11,117 bases of DNA from Xanthobacteraceae bacterium (GTDB lineage Bacteria > Pseudomonadota > Alphaproteobacteria > Rhizobiales > Xanthobacteraceae), in NCBI GenBank assembly GCA_030037185.1, contig JASHRR010000645.1, forward strand, positions 1 to 11,117, written 5' to 3'. Positions within the stretch are counted from its first letter, which is position 1. Each line of letters opens with the position of its first letter. The notes beneath the pieces were generated by a model, which was given only the letters and a program-made list of their open reading frames with translations, had not been told where the DNA came from and did no database searches. Both the position numbers and the translations under genes were made by a program. This document shows, in pieces, positions 1 to 6,100 of the stretch.

Positions 1-809
1 CTGCCGGCGCGTCGCTCGGGCACGCCGCTGGTTTCGCGCGCCAACAGCGAGCATGGCACCGTTGCATTGGAGGAAGCGCCGCACGGCACGTCGTCCTTGC
101 GGCACCGGCGAGCAGACCAGAGCTTGGCAACCACGAGCAATTCCGAACCAGACAATCGCCCCTTCCCACATATTGACGCAAGCCGGGAAGGTCCTCAAGT
201 CAGCGGGACTTCGCAGCAACCAATCCCCTCCCTCAAGGCCCTGAAGGGAGAAGCGGTTGAGCCGCCTGGCGGCTGCTCAGAAGCCCGCGGTTACCAGGCT
301 CAGCCGGGACCCGGTTACGTTGCAGACAGGTTCAACACCGACGTCCGCATGCTTCCTGGTTCGGACCCATCGAAGGCGAGACTTAGACTAAGACAAGCTC
401 GGGACAAGCCCGGACCGGGTCTTGCTCCAACGCTCCTCTGCAACAGTGTCGAGGGGAGATTGCCCGCAAGAGGAGCCTCACCAGGCCGTTAACGGCAAAG
501 TTGAGGAGACGCAGTTGTCGGTATCGTTCCCGATAAGCGCAAGCGGCCGCCGATGCCGTGTTCTGAGAAAAGCGCTCGCCTGCTTCTCGAACGGCAGGGC
601 GGTTGTTGTGCGACGCTGTCGTTTACCATCCGTCTGAATGACCGGACATGTCATCGCCCGCCAAAGCAGGCGATCCGGTAGCCCCGGGACTTGCTGTGAG
701 CACGGCTTAAGTTCGACCTGACGCGCCGGGGGATGCTCGCATTGGCGGGGGCGCGGCGCCGGAATGGGATAAACTCTGAGAGTCACGGCAGTCACGAGAG
801 CAATACTTT
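1..809. other. Region without a supportable gene
   Basis: No convincing gene is visible here. The forward frame beginning at base 1 is open to a stop at 490-492 (about 163 codons, entering from outside the window). It has G/C-rich third positions for roughly its first 40 codons, and these are lost afterwards. Its translation is rich in Pro, Arg, Ser and Gly, matches no family I recognise and has no internal start with a good ribosome binding site. It could be the 3' end of a gene running in from the left, a decayed gene, or chance in G+C-rich DNA. Small inverted repeats occur (246-265 area around GCCGCC/GGCGGC; CTTAGACTAAG at 382-392) but none is followed by a T-run. The segment just before 810 must hold the promoter of the hydroxylase gene; no clear -35/-10 pair was found. 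Confidence 0.5.
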
Positions 810-2000
810 ATGACCCACCATATCCTGATCGCCGGCGGCGGTATCGGCGGCATGGCGGCGGCGCTCGCTCTGATCGACCGCGGCTATGAGGTCGACGTTT
901 ACGAGCAGGCGGGAGAACTCAAGGAATTCGGCGCGGGCATCCAGATCAGCCCGAACGGCACGCGTGCCCTGCACGCGCTCGGCGTGCTGGACGAGTTGCG
1001 GCAGCTCTCCTGCGACACAGCCGGCAAAGAGGTCCGCCTGTGGAACACCGGCCGGACCTGGAAATTGTTCGATCTCGGCGCCGAGGCGGTCGAGCGCTAT
1101 GGCTTTCCATACATCACGGTGTTCCGCCCCGACCTTTTGCGGGTGCTGGTCGATGCGATCCGCGCACGGAGACCGCAGGCGATCCATCTCGGCCGGCGCG
1201 TCACCGGCGTAGCCCAGAGCGGCGGCCGAGTCCTGCTGCGGTTCGCGGATGGCGGCACCGCCGCGGGCGATGCCCTGATCGGCGCCGACGGGATACATTC
1301 GGTGATCCGTCAGGCGCTGTTCGGCGGCGACAATCCACGGTTTCTCGGCATGATCGCTTGGCGTGGCGTGATCCCGATCGAGCGGGTGCCAGGGCATATC
1401 AGCCGCGACAAGGCGACCAACTGGATCGGGGTCGGCGGCCATGTGGTCCATTATCCGCTGCGGGCTGGCCAGCTGATGAATTTCGTCGGCATCCAGGAGC
1501 GCGCGGACTGGCAGATCGAGTCGTGGACCACGCAAGGGACCGCGCAGGAGTGCGCCAATGACCACGCGGGATGGCATGAGGACGTGCAGGCGCTGATTGC
1601 GACGTCGCCCAACCTTTTCAAATGGGCCCTGATGGGGCGCGATCCGCTGCCGCAATGGACGGTCGGCTGCGTGACTTTGCTGGGCGATGCCTGCCATCCG
1701 ACCCTGCCGATGCTTGCCCAGGGCGCCGTCATGGCAATCGAGGACGCCGTGATTCTTGGCCGTTGCTTCGACAAATACGGCGACGTGCTCAGCGCACTGT
1801 CGCGCTACCAGGATGCCCGCATCGCTGTCACCGCCCGCAAGGTGGCCGGCGCCAACGACAATGCCAAGCGTTTTCACAATCCGGCGCTCGGCACCGAGCA
1901 GGGCGCCGGCGCCTACGTGGATCGCGAATGGAGCAGAGACGCCATCATCCGCCGCTACGAGTGGATTTTTACCTACAAGGTCGATGCGGTCGAGATATGA
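810..2000 (+). CDS. FAD-dependent class A aromatic hydroxylase (salicylate / 3-hydroxybenzoate hydroxylase-like)
   Basis: This is a 396-residue, probably cytoplasmic flavoprotein monooxygenase of the para-hydroxybenzoate hydroxylase fold. Such enzymes use NAD(P)H and O2 to hydroxylate an aromatic substrate through an FAD hydroperoxide. All three family signatures are present: the Rossmann dinucleotide motif GGGIGG at residues 9-14 with an acidic residue ending the second strand (VYEQ, E32); the DG motif IGADGIHSVIR at 157-167; and the FAD-ribityl motif LLGDACHPTLPMLAQGA at 290-306. The form HPxLPxLAQGA is typical of the salicylate 1-hydroxylase and 3-hydroxybenzoate 6-hydroxylase branch. Length is normal for that branch. 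The ATG at 810 puts the Rossmann motif at the expected distance from the N-terminus; the Shine-Dalgarno is weak. The next gene is 154 bp away and no catabolic partners (dioxygenase, regulator, transporter) are visible, so the substrate cannot be assigned. Family is secure, substrate is not. Confidence 0.92.
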   Translation: MTHHILIAGGGIGGMAAALALIDRGYEVDVYEQAGELKEFGAGIQISPNGTRALHALGVLDELRQLSCDTAGKEVRLWNTGRTWKLFDLGAEAVERYGFPYITVFRPDLLRVLVDAIRARRPQAIHLGRRVTGVAQSGGRVLLRFADGGTAAGDALIGADGIHSVIRQALFGGDNPRFLGMIAWRGVIPIERVPGHISRDKATNWIGVGGHVVHYPLRAGQLMNFVGIQERADWQIESWTTQGTAQECANDHAGWHEDVQALIATSPNLFKWALMGRDPLPQWTVGCVTLLGDACHPTLPMLAQGAVMAIEDAVILGRCFDKYGDVLSALSRYQDARIAVTARKVAGANDNAKRFHNPALGTEQGAGAYVDREWSRDAIIRRYEWIFTYKVDAVEI

Positions 2001-2041
2001 GGATTCAGCAATCAGCGGTCAGCAACCAGAGGTCCTCGCGG

Positions 2042-2053
2042 GCGGCGCGCCGC
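2042..2053. repeat. 12-bp perfect palindrome after the hydroxylase gene
   Basis: GCGGCGCGCCGC is a perfect palindrome 42 bp after the hydroxylase stop codon. It lacks a following T-run, so it is not a classical intrinsic terminator. In DNA of this G+C content a palindrome of this kind may be coincidental. It could mark an mRNA 3' structure. Confidence 0.25.
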
Positions 2054-2143
2054 GACGGGAAGGCTGCCCGGAATTAACCATGGCCGAGGCTGTCGCGCGC
2101 ACGAGGAGCGGCAGTGTGGTAGATAACGCGCCCCAGCGATTTT

Positions 2144-2150
2144 GGAGGTG
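2144..2150 (+). promoter_or_regulatory. Strong Shine-Dalgarno of the 55-residue membrane protein
   Basis: GGAGGTG ends 4 bp before the ATG at 2155. It is close to a full match to the anti-Shine-Dalgarno end of 16S rRNA and is one of the two best ribosome binding sites seen in the window. It is the main reason for accepting this short reading frame as a gene. Confidence 0.75.
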
Positions 2151-2154
2151 ACGC

Positions 2155-2322
2155 ATGCTAAAGCTGGTGGGCTGGCTGGTCGTCATCGCTTTGATCGGGT
2201 TCATCATTGTCAACGTCCTGTTTGAAATTGTCGAGAGGTTTCTGGAATTCGCGGAAAGCAATCTTACGACAGTCTTGGTCATATGCCTGGTAATTCTGAT
2301 CGTCGTGTTGTCCAGCCTTTGA
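2155..2322 (+). CDS. Small two-segment membrane protein, 55 aa
   Basis: The frame begins at an ATG preceded by GGAGGTG and ends with TGA at 2320-2322. The product is almost all hydrophobic. A first membrane segment covers about residues 4-23 (begins LVGWLVVIAL, ends FIIVNVLF). A short amphipathic linker EIVERFLEFAESN follows at 24-36, then a second membrane segment covers about 37-54 (TTVLVICLVILIVVLSS). This predicts a helical hairpin in the inner membrane with a charged loop. I recognise no family. Possible roles, all inference, include a small membrane regulator of another protein, a stress-induced hairpin protein, or a type I toxin-like peptide; no antitoxin RNA was identified. Its G+C content appears lower than its neighbours, as expected for Leu/Ile/Val/Phe-rich coding. 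It lies 154 bp after the hydroxylase and more than 600 bp before the pseudoprotease gene. Confidence 0.65.
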   Translation: MLKLVGWLVVIALIGFIIVNVLFEIVERFLEFAESNLTTVLVICLVILIVVLSSL

Positions 2323-2968
2323 GCTGCTGTCGGGCAACGCGTGGTCGCAGCCCGAACGTTGATCGGGAAGGCAGATTTTTGAAGGCCGTGTGCTGGTAAA
2401 GTTGCTGACCCCTGATCATCACTGATCTTGCCGGGACTGCGCCTCGGTGCAGCCACACTCACTCAATCGCGATCTCGACGGCAAAAGCCGATAGGCGTGC
2501 GCACCCTAGGGGTTGCGGGCGCGATCGCCCTCTGGCGTCGCGAGCGGCAGCGGACGCGATCACTTCGGCCGACCCCGCCAGCGTCATTTTCAGGGCGTGT
2601 TGACAGGCATCGGCTTCCGTGAGGCGGGGCGATCGTGTATTTGGCAGCCGGGTCCATGATGGACCGGCACCGCCTGCGTATGGACGATCGCTTGCCTCGG
2701 GCTGGTCTGCGGCCTTGCGGGACGGCATCGTCGCCACAGACGTGCTGCTCGTGTTCGTGTTACTGTTGTTTTGCGGACCGCTTGAGCGCATCTGCCAGCG
2801 CTGGCCCGGCGCGCCTTTCACAAAGACGGGGAGCCGTGAGACTTGCGGACACAGGCGGCGGCATTTCTCGAAGGAACGCAGCCGTGAGACGGCATGCTTG
2901 AAACGATCGCCCGCGCCTGCTCTCATTCACCAGAGATGGCCCCTGGCGACAGCAAGAGGATTTCGAGA
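2323..2968. other. Apparently non-coding stretch between the small membrane protein and the HtrA-like gene
   Basis: No gene can be supported in these 646 bases. Frames on both strands are open for 60-155 codons, but they overlap each other, begin without ribosome binding sites and resemble no family. One minus frame (2459-2926) has fairly coding-like third positions only between about 2500 and 2620. One plus frame (from GTG at 2619) contains a short hydrophobic stretch, VLLVFVLLLFCG, encoded near 2740-2780. Either could be a decayed gene. A weak hairpin, CCCGA/TCGGG, lies near 2350-2370 with five T's about 8 bp later; it is too weak and too distant to call a terminator. The promoter of the HtrA-like gene is presumably at the right end of this stretch. 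Confidence 0.4.
2955..2960 (+). promoter_or_regulatory. Shine-Dalgarno that sets the start of the HtrA-like gene
   Basis: AGAGGA lies 8 bp before the ATG at 2969. This favours 2969 over the in-frame ATG at 2894, whose 25 extra residues look non-conserved and have no ribosome binding site. Confidence 0.6.
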
Positions 2969-3967
2969 ATGCCATCTGTGAGCGATTGGAAGGTCCCGCC
3001 GAACGAGCAGCCGCGGCTCGCGGACTATGCGTTCGACCTTAATGTTGTCATGGGCGCGGTGGTGGGGCTGCGCGCGACGATCCCGGAGGACGCCTTTACG
3101 GCACAGGTCCTCGGAACCGAGCGAGCCGGAAACGGTGTCGTGATCCGCGAAAGCGGCCTCGTACTCACCATCGGATATCTCATTACGGAAGCGGAAACGA
3201 TCTGGCTCAGCCCGCGTGCCGGGCCGCCGGTCCAAGGCGATGCTCTTGCCTATGATCCGGAGACCGGTTTTGGTCTGGTGCAGGCGCTGGCGCCGCTCGA
3301 CGCCCCCGCGCTCCCGATCGGCAGTTCCGCCGAGTCAAGGGTCGGCGATCGCGTCGTCGTGGCCGGGGCCGGGGGACGCCAGCACTCTGTCGCGGCGGAG
3401 ATCGTCGCCAAGCAGGAGTTCGCCGGCTATTGGGAATATGTACTGGACGAGGCGATCTTCACCGCCCCGGCGCACCCGAACTGGGGCGGCACCGCGATGA
3501 TCGGAGCATCGGGGGACTTGCTCGGGATCGGCTCGCTTAAGCTTGAACAGGGGCGAGAAAACCAGGTCGACCAGCGCCGCGAACCGGCCGCCGGTCATCT
3601 CAACATGGTTGTGCCGATCGACCTGTTGAAGCCGATCCTCGATGACCTGTTGCGGCATGGCGGGCCCAACCGGCCGCCCCGCCCCTGGCTTGGCCTCTAC
3701 GCGGCCGAAATTGAGGACCGGATCGTGGTGATCGGGCTTGCAGAGCGCGGTCCGGCGCGACGGGCCGGACTGCATACCGGCGACGTGGTGCGAGCCATTG
3801 GCGGTGAGGAGGTTCGCAATCTTGCCGGGATGTTCCGGCGCATTTGGTCGCTCGGCCAGGCCGGTGTGGAAATTCCGATCTCGCTGGATCGCGATGGACG
3901 TATCGTCGAGCACAAGATCGCCTCTGCGGATCGCAGCAGGTTCCTCAAAGTGCCCCGGCTGCACTGA
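2969..3967 (+). CDS. HtrA/DegP-like trypsin-fold protein with PDZ domain, catalytic triad lost
   Basis: The product is 332 residues. A trypsin-like (S1C, HtrA) domain spans about 25-228 and a PDZ domain about 238-320 (RPWLGLYAAEI, then RGPARRAGLHTGDVVRAIGG at 260-279). The HtrA framework is clear: GNGVVIRESGLVLT at 54-67, RVGDRVVVAGAGG at 124-136, GTAMIGASGDLLGIGSL at 174-190 and VVPIDLLKPIL at 214-224. The catalytic positions are not kept. Where HtrA has TNxHVI this protein has TIGYLI, placing Tyr70 at the His position. Where HtrA has SDIALL it has TGFGLV, placing Gly100 at the Asp position. Where HtrA has GNSGG it has PNWGG, placing Trp172 at the Ser position. It therefore should not cut peptides as a serine protease, although databases may label it one. 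I see no signal peptide, so a cytoplasmic peptide-binding or scaffold role is plausible. My recollection is that similar proteins occur in related rhizobia, so this seems a stable family and not a decaying gene. It ends 57 bp before the convergent hpnO stop. Confidence 0.85.
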   Translation: MPSVSDWKVPPNEQPRLADYAFDLNVVMGAVVGLRATIPEDAFTAQVLGTERAGNGVVIRESGLVLTIGYLITEAETIWLSPRAGPPVQGDALAYDPETGFGLVQALAPLDAPALPIGSSAESRVGDRVVVAGAGGRQHSVAAEIVAKQEFAGYWEYVLDEAIFTAPAHPNWGGTAMIGASGDLLGIGSLKLEQGRENQVDQRREPAAGHLNMVVPIDLLKPILDDLLRHGGPNRPPRPWLGLYAAEIEDRIVVIGLAERGPARRAGLHTGDVVRAIGGEEVRNLAGMFRRIWSLGQAGVEIPISLDRDGRIVEHKIASADRSRFLKVPRLH

Positions 3968-4024
3968 TCAGCAATTAGTGAGCCGTCATCCGCAATCAAA
4001 GTTCTATTCGCTGGCCGACGACTG

Positions 4025-5458
4025 TCATCCGCGCGCCTGGATGGCGTTGCCAACCAGCGTCTTGCCGAGCGACCATATCGCGCCCGGTACGCGATGTGTG
4101 GCCGCGATGACATCGTCGAAGGCCTGCTCGATCAGCTCGCAGTCCTCGTCCGAGATGATCAGGGGCGGCAGCAGCTTGATGGTGTGGCTGGCGTGTCCGG
4201 CTACCTGGGTCAGCACCCTGTAGTCCTTGAACAGCGGGATTGTGACGAGCTGACAGAACAGCCCTTTGTTGGCGGTTTCCAGGAGATTCCAGCTTGCTTT
4301 GAGCCTCAATGAGTTCGGCGGCCCAAACTCGACGCCGATCATCAGGCCTTTGCCGCGCACCGCGCGCACGAATTCGTGTCGCTCGAACAGCCGTCCGAAG
4401 GTGAGCCGCAGCCGCTCGCCAAGCCGCTCAGCGCGGGCGATGAGATCCTCATGCCTGATGACTTCGAGGGTCGCGATGCCGGCGGCCATGGCGAGGTCAT
4501 TCTTGGCGTAGGTCGACCCGTGCACCACGGCGCGGTCGAGACGGTCAAAAATCTTGTCATAGACCCGCTTGCGGGTCAGCACCGCGCCCACCGGCACGTG
4601 GCCGCCCGACAATGCTTTGGCGAGCAGCACCATGTCAGGCTCGACTTGCCAGTGCTCGACCGCGAGGAACCGCCCGGTGCGGCCGAGCCCGGTCTGAATC
4701 TCGTCGGCGACAAACAAGCTCCCGTGACGGCGGCACAGAGCTGCCGCCTCGGGCAAATAATCGTCGGCCGGCATATTGACGCCTTTGCCCTGGATCGGCT
4801 CGACGATGAACGCCGCGATGTCGCGTGAGGTGAGCGCGCGCTCAAGTGCCGCGAGATCATTGAACGGTACCACACGGCAGTGCGGCAGCAGGGGCTCGAA
4901 ACCGTTTCGGAAGATTTCGTCGCCATTGAGCGACAGCGACCCGTTGGTCAAGCCGTGAAACGCATGCTCGCAATAGACAATTCCGGGACGACCAGTGGCC
5001 CGGCGGGCAAACTTGATCGCTGCCTCGGTTGCCTCGGTGCCGGAGTTGGCAAAAAACACCTTGTCGAGGTAAGGCACGAACTCCAGCAATCGCTTTGCCA
5101 GCACGCCGGCGAGCGGCGAGACGTCGAACTGGACCAAATTGGGTAAATCTGCATCGAGCACGCCCTTGAGGGCTTCGCGCAGCGCCGGATGATTGCGCCC
5201 GATGGCGAACACGCCATATCCGCTCAGCAGGTCAAGATACTTGTTGCCTTCGCGGTCGAACAGATATTGTCCGGCACCGCGGCAGAACCTGACGTCGTAT
5301 CCGATCGTGCGCAGCATCCGGACCATCTGCTCGTTGAGATGGCGCGCATGCATCTCATAGCGGTCGCCTTCGTTCTGCGCATAGAGGCGAGCGATGTCGA
5401 CGTCCACGCTCCTGAGCGGTCCATCGCACGCATAGATCAGGTGGGGCCGATGGCTCAA
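4025..5458 (-). CDS. hpnO: HpnO, PLP-dependent class III aminotransferase of aminobacteriohopanetriol synthesis
   Basis: This 477-residue protein is a fold-type I, class III (ornithine/acetylornithine-like) aminotransferase. HpnO is known to be needed for aminobacteriohopanetriol in Rhodopseudomonas palustris, where it is thought to aminate the ribose-derived hopanoid side chain. Visible motifs are the phosphate-binding ANSGTEATEAAIKFAR at 137-152, the aromatic YCEHAFHG at 162-169 that stacks on the cofactor, EPIQGKG at 220-226, ADEIQTGLGRTG at 251-262 with the Asp that contacts the pyridine nitrogen, and LLAKALSGG at 278-286 with Lys281 as the Schiff-base lysine, followed by HGSTYAKN at 313-320. 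Nothing catalytic appears to be missing. The start is a TTG with AGGAGG 7 bp upstream; the first ATG-encoded Met would cut into the N-terminal arm. The specific HpnO call rests on the general sequence plus its position beside hpnN, hpnH, hpnG and shc. It is divergent from the DUF2147 gene. Confidence 0.9.
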   Translation of the reverse strand: MSHRPHLIYACDGPLRSVDVDIARLYAQNEGDRYEMHARHLNEQMVRMLRTIGYDVRFCRGAGQYLFDREGNKYLDLLSGYGVFAIGRNHPALREALKGVLDADLPNLVQFDVSPLAGVLAKRLLEFVPYLDKVFFANSGTEATEAAIKFARRATGRPGIVYCEHAFHGLTNGSLSLNGDEIFRNGFEPLLPHCRVVPFNDLAALERALTSRDIAAFIVEPIQGKGVNMPADDYLPEAAALCRRHGSLFVADEIQTGLGRTGRFLAVEHWQVEPDMVLLAKALSGGHVPVGAVLTRKRVYDKIFDRLDRAVVHGSTYAKNDLAMAAGIATLEVIRHEDLIARAERLGERLRLTFGRLFERHEFVRAVRGKGLMIGVEFGPPNSLRLKASWNLLETANKGLFCQLVTIPLFKDYRVLTQVAGHASHTIKLLPPLIISDEDCELIEQAFDDVIAATHRVPGAIWSLGKTLVGNAIQARG

Positions 5459-5566
5459 CTGATTCCCTCCTACCCGCGTGTTCGGCGAATGTCGAAATAT
5501 CGCCGGAAACGATAGCTAAAGCTGTAATTTGGTCATAGTTGCGCAACAAAACTGGCCAAACATATC
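5459..5566. promoter_or_regulatory. Divergent control region between hpnO and the DUF2147 gene
   Basis: These 108 bp must carry the promoters for hpnO (leftward) and the DUF2147 gene (rightward), unless the latter is silent. It contains a perfect 10-bp palindrome, GTTGCGCAAC at 5538-5547, ending 19 bp before the DUF2147 ATG and therefore well placed for an operator overlapping that gene's transcription start. No convincing -35/-10 pair was seen. The DUF2147 ATG has no recognisable Shine-Dalgarno. Confidence 0.45.
5466..5471 (-). promoter_or_regulatory. Consensus Shine-Dalgarno supporting the TTG start of hpnO
   Basis: On the minus strand AGGAGG sits 7 bp before TTG at 5458-5456. This makes a TTG start credible and anchors the full-length N-terminus. 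Confidence 0.75.
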
Positions 5567-6100
5567 ATGCGCTCGATTGCGGTGATCTGGGCTGCGACAT
5601 TTTTGCTTGCCGGTTTTGCTGCGGCCGCGGAGCGCCAGCCGACCGGCGAATGGCGCACGGGCGACGGGCGCGCCAACGTTCGGATCGACGACTGCGACGG
5701 CGTGCTGTGGGGAATTATCTCGTGGGAGAAGGACCCAGGCGGGGTAGATTCGTATAATTCCGACCCGGCCGCACGCCATCGCCCGACCCTCGGGCTACAC
5801 ATCCTTCGGGCGATGAAACCGGCCAAACCCGGGCTTTGGCAGGGCGAGGTCTACAACCCCGAGAATGGCAAGACCTATGATTCGACAATCAGCCTGGCCT
5901 CGCCGGACGTGCTGAGAGTCGAGGGTTGCGTGCTGGGCTTCTTGTGCGGAGGCGAGAACTGGACGCGGATCAAGGCGGTTGCAGGCAGTGCGCCGGCGCA
6001 ACGCGCGCCAACCAAGGATGCGGCTGCTTTTCCACTGCAATCTGCCTGCTCAGGTATCGCGCAGGATGCGGGGGCGGCCCATCAGGGCGGGCTGAAATAG
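5567..6100 (+). CDS. Secreted DUF2147 family protein
   Basis: This 177-residue product has a typical Sec signal peptide (residues 1-21, hydrophobic AVIWAATFLLAGFAAAA, with cleavage likely just before ERQ), so it should be periplasmic. The mature part has the DUF2147 pattern: GEWRT at 27-31, the VLWGIISWEK strand at 46-55, RPTLGLHIL at 72-80, GLWQGEVYNPENGKTY at 89-104, LRVEGCVLGFLCGGENWTRI at 116-135. The family has no established enzymatic role; members are small secreted beta-rich proteins. Cys43, Cys121 and Cys127 could form a disulphide. After residue 136 the sequence is an Ala/Gln-rich tail of about 40 residues, and the last 51 bp of the gene overlap the end of hpnN on the other strand; that tail is probably an unconserved extension. 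Sitting between hpnO and hpnN, it may act in envelope or hopanoid handling, but that is only guilt by association. The ATG lacks a clear Shine-Dalgarno. Confidence 0.85.
   Translation: MRSIAVIWAATFLLAGFAAAAERQPTGEWRTGDGRANVRIDDCDGVLWGIISWEKDPGGVDSYNSDPAARHRPTLGLHILRAMKPAKPGLWQGEVYNPENGKTYDSTISLASPDVLRVEGCVLGFLCGGENWTRIKAVAGSAPAQRAPTKDAAAFPLQSACSGIAQDAGAAHQGGLK

Noticed and set aside
792..1877. 361-codon open frame on the minus strand opposite the hydroxylase
   Set aside because: It mirrors a clear flavoprotein gene with all its motifs, and its own translation has no recognisable domain. Long antisense frames are usual in G+C-rich DNA.
2350..2385. Hairpin CCCGA/TCGGG followed by TTTTT as a terminator for the small membrane protein
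   Set aside because: Five base pairs with a seven-base loop and a T-run about 8 bp away do not meet the usual layout of an intrinsic terminator.
2459..2926. 155-codon minus-strand frame with some G/C-rich third positions
   Set aside because: No ribosome binding site, no recognisable family, and coding-like bias only over about 120 bp; overlapping frames on both strands are equally open.
2619..2981. Plus-strand frame from GTG with a short hydrophobic segment
   Set aside because: One hydrophobic stretch in an otherwise Arg/Ser/Pro-rich product, no ribosome binding site, and it runs into the start of the HtrA-like gene in another frame.
3335..3964. 209-codon minus-strand frame opposite the HtrA-like gene
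   Set aside because: Shadow of a gene with clear trypsin-fold and PDZ motifs; no domain of its own.
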